A DNA stretch of 64,000 nucleotides, taken from the NCBI GenBank assembly GCA_012184525.1, contig WOFQ01000008.1, positions 806,001 through 870,000 on the forward strand, in the 5' to 3' direction. Below the pieces are notes generated by a model. The model saw only the letters and a list, made by a program, of their open reading frames with translations, was not told the DNA's origin and made no database searches. The position numbers were made by a program, and so were the translations under genes. This document shows positions 11,853 through 24,253 of this stretch, in pieces. Numbering within the stretch: position 1 is the first letter of the stretch; each line of letters starts with the position of its first letter. This stretch comes from Xenoacremonium recifei. Taxonomy: Eukaryota; Ascomycota; Sordariomycetes; Hypocreales; Nectriaceae.

Positions 11853-13154
11853 ATGGCCCCGGTTCTGCGGCAGAGGCAGAGTCTGTCTCATGAAGACTTT
11901 TCTAAGTATTTCAGCGGTCTCCGGAGTCAACCATATACCGATCCCAGCACCTCCCGAAGCGGTGGAACACACAGGCAAGTGCATAGCCAGCCAGGTGGCT
12001 AGGTGGATGTTTGCTAACAGCATCACAGCTTGAGGACAATTGCGTGGAACCCCCTGGGAACTTTGATCGCAACTGGTTCTTCAGAGAGGGTCTTGAGAGT
12101 CTGTGAGTACAGGCGAGGAACGGCTACCAAGGATTCATGGGCTGATGCAGGCGATTAGGGAACCCCGAGAAGCCACACGTGAAGTTCTCAACAGAGCTCA
12201 AGGGCCACGCAGCACCGATTGAAAAGGTCGCCTTCAATCCCACCAAAGATGCAGAACTTTGCAGCGTGAGCAGTGACGGTGTCGTCAAGTTTTGGGATGT
12301 GCGGACAAAGGCCTGTGTCAACGAGGTGAGAGGCCTGGGAGACGCCTTTACGCTGGTCTGGGCTCCCGATGGCCAAACGCTTTTGGTCGGAAACAAGGTT
12401 GGTGAATCCTACCAAAGGGTCATATTGAGGTAATACTAAGGAGTCGATATCCAGTCCGATAACATCTTTGTACTGTCGCCGACTCAGTCTACGCCCATCA
12501 GCTCCCATCAACAACCAGTGCAGTCAAATCAAATCGCGTTCTGTTGGAGCGGGAAAAAGATATTCGTCACTACTGCAGAAGGGCGGATCCGAATACTCTC
12601 GTATCCTGAATTTGAGCCTGTCTTGACTCAGAGTTATGGCGAGCCAAAGGAGTTCCAGCTGAACGGCCACACGTCATCATGTGTGACGGCTGAGTTGCAG
12701 CCAACCGGCCGCTATCTCGCAACTGGTGGCTCGGATTCGATTATTTGTCTATGGGATACCAACGATTGGATTTGCCAGCGGACAATTAGCTCAATGGTCG
12801 GGCCTGTGAGAAGTATAAGTACGAAACATATCGACTACAATTACCTAATTGCTAAGCTAATATCCTCTTTCCAGGCTTCACTTTCGATGGTAGCTTCATC
12901 GTGGGAGGTAGCGACGAAGGTGAGTCTCTTGTGTGAACTATGATGCAATTACTTCTCGCCATCCCTTTACTGATAGATGCGATTTTCTAGGATCTGGGCT
13001 GGAAGTGACGCACACCGAAACTGGCAAGCATATGCACACCTTTAAGACGGCTGGCGCTTGTTCAGTGGTTGCGTGGGCGCCAACTCGCTATTGCCTGGCT
13101 TACGGTGATTTGGGGGTTCTCCGGATCATTGGCTTGGACGTGGACAGGAAGTAA
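11853..13154 (+). CDS. TEX1: THO complex subunit TEX1/THO3, WD40 protein
   Basis: Six exons (11853-11974, 12029-12102, 12159-12397, 12455-12818, 12875-12919, 12991-13154) give 335 residues, the expected size for a single seven-bladed WD40 propeller. Visible WD repeats include LRTIAWNPLGTLIATGSSER, LKGHAAPIEKVAFNP...SSDGVVKFWDVR and LNGHTSSCVTAELQP...GGSDSIICLWD. The C-terminus has VVAWAPTRYCLAYGDLG, characteristic of THO3. THO/TREX couples transcription to mRNA export in the nucleus. The first intron uses a GC donor (AG|GCAAGT); no in-frame GT alternative keeps the reading frame. Exon 6 begins after TTTTCTAG, since the earlier GATAG acceptor leads to a stop. Confidence 0.9.
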
Positions 13155-15252
13155 GCGCAGGCACACCGAACGCGCACTTGATTGACGAGGCAGGATGGAG
13201 GCCAGTCACAATAGGCCAGAGCCCGGAGACAGTCCCTGGATCGTCAGGTGAGGTACTTTTGCCGAGGCAGGGCGCCGAGAGGGAGGGGAGCAAAGATATC
13301 TGAGTCGCTGGGCTGCAATTCGACGCCGCGCACCCTGCGATTTGAGTGTGGTGTCAGCCGGGGCGAAACAATACCGACTGTGTGGGAGGAGCCACTGGCA
13401 AAGCTGCAGGCTTGAATGCGAGGTATACGAAGGACAGGGGCAGCATCAGATAAGTCACTCCAGGCACTGGAACAAGGTTCAGCTCAACGGAGGAGACGCT
13501 CTGGCGTTGAGGAATGTCGGAAATCGGTCACAACCTGAGCCGTCTAGCCAAGCACCATGGTTGATGATCAGTTGCGGTGCCGGCCGATCAATTACTAGAA
13601 TCCGCGTACAATACGCCGTTGAGAGAAGCTCAACGCAACCAATTTTTACACCACGTCAGAATTGTCCTCTCTGTAATCAGTCATTAGTCGTGTAGAGTTG
13701 AAACTGAGATCAAGCAATTCTCTCTTAAAGGCGATACGAAAATCCGGAAGTTTCTTGACACGAATACGCTGCAGCTTGTCTCCCAAGATTGATGTGGCAG
13801 AATACAACCATGGGCACGGACTCGGGATTTGCGAGATCTCCGACCTTCCCCTACGACAGACATCCCAGTAGGGCTGAACGGCGACCCGTCGGGCAGAGCG
13901 GGTGATGACGACGCGGCCTCTTCTTCTGGGGTAACAAACGGGAGATTGTGAAGGCCATTCTTGCTGCCTGACGACGCTGACGGTGAGGCTTTGACCAGAC
14001 CAAACGTGTATCCCTGGCACGATTGATCGTGGGCATCAGCTTTGTTTCTTGTCTTCCAGTGTTATGGGGGCCGCAGCGGCCGGCGACCGGGGCGAGATCC
14101 GCGAATGGAGTGATACCTTAGACGGCCAGCTGGGGCCGGCCCATTCTCGTATGAAGCGAGAAGCCAGACCGTTATCCGCATCAGTGCATCGCCTCAGCCG
14201 TTGTCGTCACCACATGCAGCAATAACGCTTGGAGCGGCCGCTTTGTGCCAGCCCAGCGTGCTGGGTACCGTACCTTACCTGACACATGGTGCTATGGTTC
14301 ATGCTACTCTAGAGAGTCAGCACTGTAGATCAAGGATCCGTGACACTGTATCGAGCTGACTTGGAGTGTCTGTCGAGGACGGGTTCCGTCTATCGCCAAT
14401 GACACCACATGTGCAGGGTTGCTTGGGAGGCTGCGCAGGGTTCTCGCGCAAAACTTGAGAGTCAGATGAGCAGGCACTTATCATCCCTCGAGAGATGTCG
14501 CACAATGTTGTAGAATGGCCTTGCTCATTGTTGGTTTTCCTTGTTAGATACCTGTGTAGGGTGGGCGGCTTGCTCTGCTGGATTCCACGAAACAGAGTCT
14601 CTTATGTGCGATCCAATTCCAGTCCTGGTCGCAACTGCCGAACCCAAAGGCTGGGCAGCGAGGCCAGCAGAGCGTTAGCGGTCCAGCCATGTGTCCTTGT
14701 TTGAATTAATGGCGATCGTTTGGATGTATTATGTGCTGGCTGGCGGCGCGGCGCAGCACTGTGTGTGCCGCAGACCCAGATTGACCGCCTGGAGATTATT
14801 AATGCACCAGACCCCCTCCACTAGAACTAGAAGCGACGATTTGATAAGGCTCTCAGCGCACGACGCCAGGCAGCCAAACGCCATCGCGGCACCCGGAATT
14901 GGGCTCGTTTGCTGGTGTCCGTCCCCTGGCCTATCCTCCGCTATACCTCCGCCATACCTCCAGTCCAGACGGATGCGCTCCACCCCCCTCGCTTTTCTCA
15001 ACTCAACTACACCAACATCTCCATCCTCAACGCCGCAATCTGACCCGCCCGACCGATGGCTTGACGCTGCCCCCGACGACGAGACCGACGACGACCGTTG
15101 AGCGACGTTGAAGCCCCGTCCGGCGCTGTCCTGGAATCAGCGACCTTTTTGTCGCACCGTCCGCTCTTAATCCCGTTCCCCGGAGCCGGAGACAGCCATC
15201 TCGAGATACTAGTCCGCCGCGCCTTGTCGTCTGCGTAAAACATACCTTCACC
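13155..15252. other. Gene-free stretch upstream of Zn2Cys6 regulator
   Basis: Short open frames on both strands lack recognisable motifs and do not splice into a longer chain. From about 14900 the plus strand becomes pyrimidine-rich up to the start at 15253, consistent with a promoter and leader. I see no RNA gene. Confidence 0.5.
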
Positions 15253-18141
15253 ATGACCGGCTCTCCGGACAATGGCACCGGGAGCCATAAGCGGCCCCGG
15301 AGTCCCGACGAGGGGTCAGCGTCCCGCGATCTCGCCCTCGATAATTCGACCGTCCCAAAGCCCAAGCGACTGGCTTGCATGATCTGTCGGAAGCGCAAGC
15401 TCAAGTGTGATGGAGTGCGCCCAAGTTGCAGCACGTGTTCCCGTCTGGGGCACTCGTGTGCCTACGACGAACAGCGGCGGAAGAGCGGTCCCAAGCGCGG
15501 CTATGTCAAGGCTCTCGAGGAGCGACTGAGTGAGCATCCCATCCCCATTAGCGCTCTCGGGAGGATGTGATGGAACAAGCCATTAACCTGTCCTGTGCGC
15601 GTAGAGCAAGTCGAGACGTTGTTGAAGACGCAGGATCCGGCGCCTGCCAGCAAAAGTCCACCAAAGGGCTTGAACTTACAACCACCCCCTGCGCCGGCAC
15701 CGGTGCCACACGGATTGAACGTGGCCAACCCCTCGATGGCCATGGCGGGGGAAGATACGTGGCGTCTCAATGGCGATTCACCTCGGGCGGCCAACATGGA
15801 CGATTTCAACTTCAATGCGAACATTGGCTTGACCATGAACAACGTTGGAACCAACTTTACTTGGGAGATGATCGGCCTGGGTCTCGAGGAGCCATTGCCG
15901 CCGCAGGAGACCATTGACGAGCTTCATCAGGTCTACTTCGAAAAGGTCCACCCTTCTCTACCTATGATCCACCGGTATCGGTACCTGGCCGCCATGAACC
16001 TGTACGTTTCCGTCTTTACTTCCGAGCGGCAAGTTCCGTTGCTGACATGAGACTTGGCAGGGCACCAAATCAACGCCCTCCTGTTTGTCTGAGATATGCC
16101 ATGTGGACCTTGGCTTGCTCTATCACGGACAAGTACTCGGACCTCAAGGATCTGTTCTATCAGCGGGCGCGTAAGTACGTCGAAGCTGATTACATCAAGG
16201 GTTACGGCGAACACATGATTTCCGTGGCCCATTGTCAGACACACATCCTCCTGGCCTCGTATGAGATGAAGATGATGTATTTCCCGAGGGCCTGGGTGAA
16301 CACGGGATCCGCCATTCGTTTGGCTCAAATGTAAGTGCTTTAACTTAGCTCATGTGTTTGCACAACTTTTGCTGAGACGAGTAGGACTGGCCTTCATCGA
16401 CTTGACGGGCAAGGCCTGGAAGTGAAGCAATGCCTATCTCCCCCGAAAGACTGGACAGAGCGCGAAGAGCGACGTCGGACATTCTGGATGGCTTTTTGCG
16501 AGGATCGGTATGCGAGCATTGGCACTGGCTGGCCGATGACTATCGACGAACGCGACATCATGACCAATCTCCCATCAACGGAGGAGGCCTTCGAGATGAG
16601 CCGTCCAGAGACAACACAGTCCCTTGCCGAATGCACAAGTCCGGCAGGAGCAGGAAAATTATCGTCTTTCGGGGGCGTTGTCCTCATGGCTTGCCTGTTT
16701 GGTCGGAATCTCGTGCATCTTCACCGCCCCGACATTGATGATCTCGACCATGATTTGAACGGCCCATTCTGGAAACGACATCGACAAATGGATAATATCC
16801 TTCTCAACACCTCGCTTTGCCTACCCTCCCACCTCAAACTTCCTAATGGGCTGTCTAGCCCCAACATCGTCTTTATGAACATGAGCATTCACACCTCCAC
16901 GATTTGCCTTCACCAAGCAGCCATATTCAAAGCTGAAAAGAACAAACTTCTTGCATCCGTCAGTGCGGAGAGCAAGGTTCGGTGCATCACGGCAGCAAAC
17001 GAAATAGCGAGTATTATGCGAATGATCTCGCACATGGATCTGTCAACAGTGAGTTAAACGCTGATCACCATCTGGAACAATACGCTGACTATTGCAAGGC
17101 GAATCCGTTCATCTCTTTTTGCCTATACGTTTCGGCTCGCGTATTTGTGCAATATCTCAAGAGTCGACCAGACGACAGCCAGACAGCAGATTCGCTACGG
17201 TTCCTTCTTTCAGCGATGAACGCGCTGAAGCGACGCAACCCTCTTACGGAGTCATTCCTCGTTCAGCTCGACGTTGACCTTGAGGCTCTTGCTTTGAGAA
17301 TCCCCAAGCTCAAGTCTGCGTTTCCGCGTAGCACGGATAGTGTACGTTTTTCTGATCTGACTGTAGCTTAGAAATGCTAACTTTCCCTTAGCCCCAACAA
17401 GTAGGAGGAACCATCGGCTCTTCCAAATTGTGCGACAACCCGGAGGGTGTGCAAGGAATCTTGGCGTATCGTAACGAATGCCACTTCATGAAGACGCTTG
17501 CCGATGATGGCAATGTAGCCAATGCCCCCGATATTGTCGATGCCAATGGCGATGTCGGTGGTTTAGGAAACACAACTACCGGTAGCTTTGGAGCACAAAC
17601 ATGGCTCGCCGCGGAGCAGCAGACAATACCCATTTTGACGCCTAGCTCTGGAGCTTCCGGCGCGACCTTTGACAAGAATGGCTCGGGCAGCGGGCAAATG
17701 TCTGGCTTCGTGGAAGGAAGCGGAGAGAGTCAGGATACCTCTGGATCACCAGACCCAGGACAATCAAACCGGCCGACGCCGAACTCCAGCACAGGTACAT
17801 CAGACCAGCGCGGACACCTGGCCCCCGGGCAGCTCAACTCCGGACCAAACTCGTTCCAAGCCAGCCCAATTACCCCGAACCAAAACTTGATTAATCCCAG
17901 CAACCTGGAAGGGAGCACACAGGGCTTCTTCAGTGACCCTGGCGGGTTTGGCATGGCTGCAGGAATGTCGGACCAAACGGGAGGGTTTACTATCCCGACT
18001 GCTTGGGGCGACCTTCAAGGAGGGACTGGAGTCACAAACGTGGGTGAAGGTGTTCTCAGAGCGCTGATGAACATGGGCCCAATGGACGCGATGGATCTAT
18101 CATCATGGGAAACGAGTAACGACACTACCAACAACTCATAA
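15253..18141 (+). CDS. Zn2Cys6 fungal transcription factor with Fungal_trans domain
   Basis: Six exons (15253-15529, 15605-16001, 16061-16330, 16385-17048, 17099-17341, 17392-18141) encode 866 residues. A Zn2Cys6 binuclear cluster (Cys 42, 45, 52, 59, 62, 69; C-x2-C-x6-C-x6-C-x2-C-x6-C) is followed by a short linker and a coiled coil, ALEERLKQVETLLK. That coiled coil is only created by joining exons 1 and 2, which supports the intron. The middle homology region starts near residue 205 (VYFEKVHPSLPMIH) and includes RRRTFWMAFCEDRYASIGTGWP. The last 250 residues are Gly/Ser/Pro/Gln-rich, like an activation domain. It is a nuclear DNA-binding regulator; I cannot assign the target pathway. Confidence 0.92.
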
Positions 18142-18746
18142 CACAAAAGGGATATAAGGGACACGTACGTACTGGGATGGAAGCCGGAAGATATATTGGT
18201 AAATCGGTTACAGGACTGGGTCCTTGCGGGCACGACTGGCGTTATTGGGTTGGGGATCATTTTGGATCATTGTATGATAAGGCCGGAAATATTTTGCTGA
18301 TGAAGATGACGAGTAGCGTCGGAAATACCCTTGTACAAATCTAATGGAAACACCACTTTCCCCTATCAATGTTTTGTACCAACAATGAACCTCTGTAGAG
18401 AGCTTTACAGCTTGTTGGGATGGGACGAGACGGCCTTCCGTTAGCAAGTGGTCTGTGCGCGGGAATTGCCGCCCAAAGCGCCCTTGCCGCTCTTATTAGA
18501 CCTATAACCTTGAGCGGAAGCTTACTAAAGCCAATGGCGACGTCACATCATGCTCCTCTCGGGCCTCGTAAAGCAGCAACTCACGTCAAATCGCTCATTT
18601 CCCAAAAGCAGCCAAAGGCGGCGAACCATCTTTGGCTGAACGTCCGCGCACGGAGCACAAGCTACCGACCATCCCGGGGCCAGATCGGACCCGGCCCCGA
18701 GATTTCCGGAGCCCCCACTGAGGCTACCCGGAAGAGAAGCGTCAAT
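18142..18746. other. Intergenic region and leader of the GST-fusion gene
   Basis: The open frame of the next gene extends upstream in frame to an ATG at 18420, with another at 18535. The extra residues are basic and low in conserved character, so I treat this as leader sequence, but a longer N-terminus cannot be excluded. Confidence 0.4.
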
Positions 18747-20685
18747 ATGGCCACACCTTTGGAGGCCATCGCCGCCACTGACCCGGAGCTGGCCGTGGGA
18801 TCTTTGAGTTATCGGGAGGCTTTGGATGAATCATATCGCCGGTCCGCACTGCCGCTACCACCGGACGATTCGTTGGGACTCGGCGCCGTGGCAACGCCGG
18901 TGACCGGCCGGTTCGGGATTCTGATGCCTTCTATGCTTGGAGAGAACTTAGGCGAAGACTCGTCCGTGATCGATGTGACGCAACAATTGGCGCCGAATTC
19001 ACAAAGCCATTCAAGTGGCAGAATTGTGGTGAACCCTCCAGACTTGCAGCAATGGAGGCAGAGGCTGTTTGATGTCGAGGAAACGATTGTGTTGACGAAT
19101 GACCAGTGACTTGCCCTCACAAAGCCCCAGTTATGTATTCGATGCTGACTTTCATCCAAGGTTTGAAACGTACTTTCCTCATGTTGACAATGTGTACTCC
19201 CATCGATCCAGCCAGCAATTCAAGCGGAATGGCTTCACGACTCACTACTGGGAATGCCGTATGAAGGGACGGCCTCCAGGTACTCCCAAGTCCGACGACC
19301 CCAACGTGAAAAAGCGCAAGCGCACCTCCAGGCCCCGCGACCTTTGCGACGTCAAAGTCAAGATCACAGAATTCTTCCCCGGGGCCAACCTCCAGCCCAT
19401 GGCACCCCATACGAAGACAAAGTTCCGAGCCCCGGAGAATACGGCACCAGTGAGCGTCCCCGTAACGCCTCTAATGCGGAATGTCCTTGCCTCTGGCCAG
19501 AAACTCTGGACAATCCAGAGGGTGAACAAATCAGGTGGCAGGGAGAAGAGAGATGCGGAAGCTGCGGTACATCGGCATACCTTAGCTAAGAGCGATGAAA
19601 TCAAGAAGAACAGTATTCAGCGGCTGGTGGCGCGGCAGGATACGGCGTTGAAGAAAGCACAGGTAAGACATCACTGTTCCTGAGGTTGAGCGGAGACTGA
19701 ATTTGGCAAAAGAAATCCACAGGTGCTAGAAGATCATCCGGCTTAGCAAACATGACGATGAGAAGGCATTCGAGAGAAGCGGATATCAAGTTGTATGCCG
19801 CCAACTACTGGTAAGTCCTCTGGTGAAACGCCAGTCAAGACTAGGTATCTTACAACTCGCAGCCCCTTTTCTCAGCGCGTCTGGATTGCTCTGGAAGCAA
19901 AAGGGCTTTCGTACCAGTACTGCGAGACCGACCCCTCAAAAACACCAACTCCGACCCAACTGTTCGAACAGGATCCGCGGGGTCAGGTGCCGGTGATCCG
20001 GAATGGTGGTTGGGCTTGTGCTGAGAGCGGTATAATTCTGGAATATGTCAGTCCCTACTCACGGACAGCAGCGGTTTGTAGCTGGCCTCGCTAACTTTAA
20101 GGCTGTAGCTCGAGGATCTGGACCAAAGCATACTTCTGTATCCAATCGACCCTTCTTTGAAGGCGAACTGTCGTATATGGATCGACTATGTAAGTCCTCG
20201 AAAGGCCTTGGAGCCAGAAGAGTAAACATCTAATGGCACCAGATTAATACACATCTCGTCCCAGCATTCTACAGTCTCCTCCGAGTTGAAGATCCCGTCA
20301 CACAGGCAGAATCCGCCGCTCACCTACAAAGCACCATCCAAAAACTCGCTCAAGCAGCGCACACACCAGTATGACTACTCTCGCACCCCCTAGTCCAGCC
20401 TGCTAACGTACCGAACCTCAGGGCCCCTTCTTCCTCGGCGACACCATCTCCCTCGTAGACGTCCACTTCGCCCCCTTCGCTGTGCGTTTGTCACGGATCA
20501 TGAAAGCCCTGCGAGGCTGGCCGGATCCCGAGCCAGGTTCGCGCTTGCAGCGTTGGCTGGAAGCCATCGAGGATAATGCGCACGTTAAGGCGACGATGTG
20601 TACGGATGGGTGGTACATTGAGACAGTTGAGCAGCTAAAGAAGAATAGGCTGGTGGCCGAGCCTGGGTTACGGGGAACCGCTTAG
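18747..20685 (+). CDS. Omega-like glutathione transferase fused to a basic N-terminal region
   Basis: Seven exons (18747-19105, 19161-19662, 19713-19810, 19863-20046, 20109-20189, 20243-20368, 20422-20685) give 537 residues. The first ~285 residues form an uncharacterised region containing FETYFPHVDNVYSHRS, CRMKGRPPGTP, a KKRKRTSRPRD basic patch and a WTIQRVN motif. From about residue 305 a thioredoxin-fold GST begins. Its active site reads NYCPFSQRVW, with Cys 320 built across an intron, as in omega-class GSTs. VPVIRNG and ESGIILEYLEDLD form the glutathione site, and an alpha-helical C-terminal domain follows. Omega GSTs act as thiol transferases or dehydroascorbate reductases. Ending the first half at a TAG (19744-19746) is possible if a later acceptor is used; the fused model keeps a frame I recall from other Sordariomycete proteins. 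Confidence 0.8.
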
Positions 20686-20947
20686 CAGGCTGGGCGGGTA
20701 GATCGTATGGGGAGAAGAAAGAAAGACAACATATTACCTAGCATAATTAACGAACAGGGATGAATATAGCACTATCTACAATAAATCAGTGATTCATTTT
20801 TTGACAGGCAACGCTTAGATCTATATGATATCTAGAGCATCTGAGAAAGGTCAGGGGTATCGGTTCAAGTATATAAAAAGAACGTATTATGTCGTGAGGC
20901 TTCTAAAACATGCTTCATCCAGCCTCGTAATATTCTTAACATTCCGT

Positions 20948-23159
20948 CTAGCCTCCAATATCTGGTGAGGCATCTCCGTCACGTAGTCGAGTCCGCTTCC
21001 GTCTCCTGAAATTCGCTATTTTCTCCTTTACCGTTATAGTTTCGCCGTCTATCCTGGCCTTTTCCCGGCCTTCACCAAGCTCCTCGAGTGTCTTTGACTC
21101 GAGGTATGACTTGCCATCGTAATCGACCCGTCTTTGAACGTCAGGGAGATAGGCCCACGAGAAGATGGCGCCGACGGCCGCGACAGAGCCAAAGAGGAGG
21201 AAGATGAGGCCCTGCCGAGTCTGGCTGTGGTAGCCGAGGTTGATGCCGTAGACGACAAGAATGGCAACAATGCTACCCAGCTTCCCAGCCGCAGCAGCAA
21301 TGCCGTGACAGGTGCATCGATAAGTGGTCGGGAAGATTTCTGCAGGAATCACAAATGTCAAAGTATTGGCACCTGTAGCACATGTTAGCATCACGATGTG
21401 CATTCAGAAGTTCTTTGGCAGCTCACCTAAATTGAACATGAAATGGCAAATTGCGAGGAACACGACCGTTGCTGGTGCCGCATTTGTTTGATGTACGCCA
21501 TAGAAGACACACCCGGTTATGACGAAGAGGACGGCAAGTATGAGGAACGAAGCCGTAAGCCACAGGCGTCGCGGGATACGGTTTGCAAACACCACATAAC
21601 AGGCGCTCCCGGCGATTGAAGCTAGCGAGACAGTCAAAACATACTGCTTTGTCTGCTCTATCAGGACGTCGTATATGGTGTTGCAGGGGCGCGTTGTGTC
21701 TGTTGACCAAACTGGGAGTCCCGTCTTTGCCCAACCCGGAACAGTAGAGTTGCCATTTGGAAATGAAGAGTTCCAACAGCTCAGTTGGTCGTTGATGGGA
21801 ACCGGCTTCGTCGTCGCCCACAATGAAGAAACTGTTCCTCTATTATCCAGGGACATTCCATAGAATGAGACGTCCAAGAAAAACCAGGCAGCGGCCGTGC
21901 CTAACAAATAGTACCAGTTTCCGTCACGGATGAAGTAATGATGCAGATCTTCGCGTGAAAATTGGATTGGCATTGATTGTGGTGAGGTCGTGGCAAGATT
22001 GGCACCGCCTGGCGAGGTAGTATGGAAAGAAGAGGCCGTATGTGCGCCGTTCGTAGGATGCATTCGGTGCGAGTTCATCGTGTTTGTGCCGTTCAATGGG
22101 TTCATGTGGAATGATGACCCAACGTGGCCGTTGTTGATCTGATAGGACTCCGGGATAGCTTGAGGTGCACCATATATCCTCTGTGTGTTCATTAAGGCAA
22201 TGGCTGGTTTGTTTTGCACCTCGAGACTGTAGATGCCGCAGTCAAAGAGGAAAAAGCGGAAGATGATGGCTAAGAGAGCCGGCACTGCTCCAGAACCGAT
22301 GACGATACGCCAGATACCATCAACAGCTTTCCGGCATTCCTCCTGGTGCAAAGTATCGAGCCCGCAACGCATTTCTCTGAGGTTATGACTTTTTTCGAAT
22401 CCAAGGAGAACGAAGAGACCGACGAGTTGAGCAACAGCTTGGCCCACAGGTTGCATCAAGAAGACAGTAGACAGCATCTTTGCTCTTGATTGTGTACTGG
22501 ACCATTCGGCAGTAATGACTGCGCTGAGAGGATATTCGGCACCGATACCTGATATAGAAAGTGTAAGCAAAGTTAGGGGTCGAGAGAATAAGACCCAAAC
22601 GCACCGATGCCCATGACGAACCGCCACCATACAAACAGGCCGAGGAAGGAGAGATCATCGTATCCATGACTTGTGGTTGCAACACCAATAGTTGAGACAA
22701 TGACGAGGACGAGTTCAATTCCATACAGACGAGTTCGGCCAAAGCGATCTGCCAGGTATCCAAACAGCAGCTGCCCTATGACGGAACCCAGAAGCGTGAA
22801 GACATTGATGAGCAACCCAGGCCATTCCTCCCCGTTGGGCCAATACACGAAGGCAACGGACGAGAGAATCACATTTGTTGAGAAGAGATTATAGGAGTCT
22901 GTTAGGAAGCCCGAGGCTGTTACGCCCCAGATGCGAAAATTCCAGGAGTTAAGGTCGAGCTCATATCGCAACTGATGACGATCCTGCAAAAGAGCTGGGG
23001 TTAGTTGGGGCAAGGGGTTTCGCCTATCTGAAGTTCCGAGCACGGCGGGATGAGAGAGGGTCTCACCTGGACATCTTGCGACGGCAGCGCAGAGCTGTCG
23101 GCGCCCAGAAAGCCACGATTCTGGTGAAGCGAGCTTCTGGGCATGGACATTGATGGCAT
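20948..23159 (-). CDS. PHO84-type phosphate:H+ symporter (major facilitator)
   Basis: Four minus-strand exons (23159-23067, 22983-22605, 22548-21427, 21372-20948) encode 672 residues. Twelve hydrophobic spans fit the MFS phosphate symporter family. Signatures include GVTASGFLTDSYNLFSTNV in TM1, GYLADRFGRTRLYG between TM2 and TM3, GIGIGAEYPLSAVI in TM4, and FFLDVSFYGMSLDN at TM7. ANTLTFVIPAEIFPTTYRCTCHG precedes the last helices. It imports inorganic phosphate across the plasma membrane. The central cytoplasmic loop (about residues 269-363) is unusually long and Asn/His/Gly/Thr-rich. The start at 23159 is in a different frame from the longer ORF at 23205; joining at 23067/22983 gives a continuous N-terminus. 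Another MFS substrate is possible but less likely. Confidence 0.9.
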
Positions 23160-23811
23160 CCTCTGCGGACGCGTCGCGAAGCTTGGGATCGGATGGTCCG
23201 AGCAATTTTGCGGCTCGAGGAGCTCAGCTCAGCTTAAGCGGAGCCGATGGCGAAGGGGCCGGCGATACGGGCCGTCTGTCGTGGACACGAAGAGCCCGGC
23301 GCGACAGAGAGGACGGCGCGCGGGATCATGGCCAAAGAGCCGGTGTCGAATTGGCGAGACAATGATGATGGAGGTTGGCAGAATCAGAAAGTGCTGGGGG
23401 ACGGTGTGGCGTGGGATGCCATCGCGAGACAGTGTGGGAGGCAGGAGCAAACAGTGCCTGCAGCTGCCTATGCCTGCCTCCGTACGATCCAGTCCAGTCC
23501 AGTCCATGGCTAATACCAACCCGGCCTACTTCCTCGCAGGCACCCTACCTTGCCCGCACTGCCTGCGTCCAACGCGCGCTCGGTGACCCGGACGCAACAC
23601 ACTAGGAGGCTTGGAAATCTTCCTATCGCCTGGGGGCTGGATTGTGGCGGCATGGGTCAAGCCGTTTAGTCTGTATGAGTCGAGGGAGATGGTGGTAGTG
23701 GCCCAATAATCAAGAGTCTTCATGGACAATAGCGTCAGGCTGATAGCGATGTCCAGGGCCTAAGCTTAAGGCCTCGACTCCAAGACAGTGTCAAAGACCA
23801 CGCCAAGGGCA

Positions 23812-23817
23812 CGTGCT
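23812..23817. promoter_or_regulatory. CACGTG E-box upstream of phosphate transporter
   Basis: A perfect CACGTG palindrome lies about 650 nt upstream of the transporter start. NUC-1/Pho4-type bHLH factors bind CACGTG to induce phosphate genes under starvation. One site is weak evidence and chance occurrence is quite possible. Confidence 0.3.
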
Positions 23818-24182
23818 GTGGATGGGATGTGGTAAGGAGCTGGGGAAAGAGCGTTTAAGGGGTCATGCCAACCATGCGAGGTGGGGGTTGCCGCCTTCCT
23901 CGAGCAAGGCAAGGCAAGTTGCTTTTTGTGATGGGATTAGAAGTGAGGAAGGAAGTACGGAGTATGTACATGTACTGAAACTCCAGGCGAAAGATCATCA
24001 GTTACACCACGGCCACGAGGATCTCCCTCTTGTACATCATCCCCCGCCCACGGTATTATACCTTGTTTGCTGGCTCCTCGACAGCTCTCGACCCGAGATC
24101 CACAGACGCAACATCGCGCGAGCACGACAGCGACGCAGTGACGGGTTGACGGAGCAAGAGGGGGGCCGCCCAGCGAAGTGTG

Positions 24183-24189
24183 TATAAAA
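24183..24189 (+). promoter_or_regulatory. TATA box of the decayed membrane-protein gene
   Basis: TATAAAA sits 65-71 nt before the ATG at 24254, a common fungal arrangement. It supports the view that a once-active gene started there. Confidence 0.4.
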
Positions 24190-24253
24190 TGAACCGCCGG
24201 CGAGAAACTCCTCACTCACACGCGCGCAAAACCAGACCAGACAGTCGGGATCA

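Larger units (their letters stand above)
23160..24253. other. Promoter region between transporter and membrane-protein relic
   Basis: No coding structure was found. A small AGTCC tandem repeat (three copies, 23490-23504), a CACGTG palindrome and a TATA-like box at the right end are the only features seen. Confidence 0.5.

Noticed and set aside
19723..19746. Alternative ending of the N-terminal part of the GST fusion at TAG 19746
   Set aside because: Uses a later acceptor and discards the in-frame linker KSTGARRSSG that leads smoothly into the GST; kept only as a fallback.
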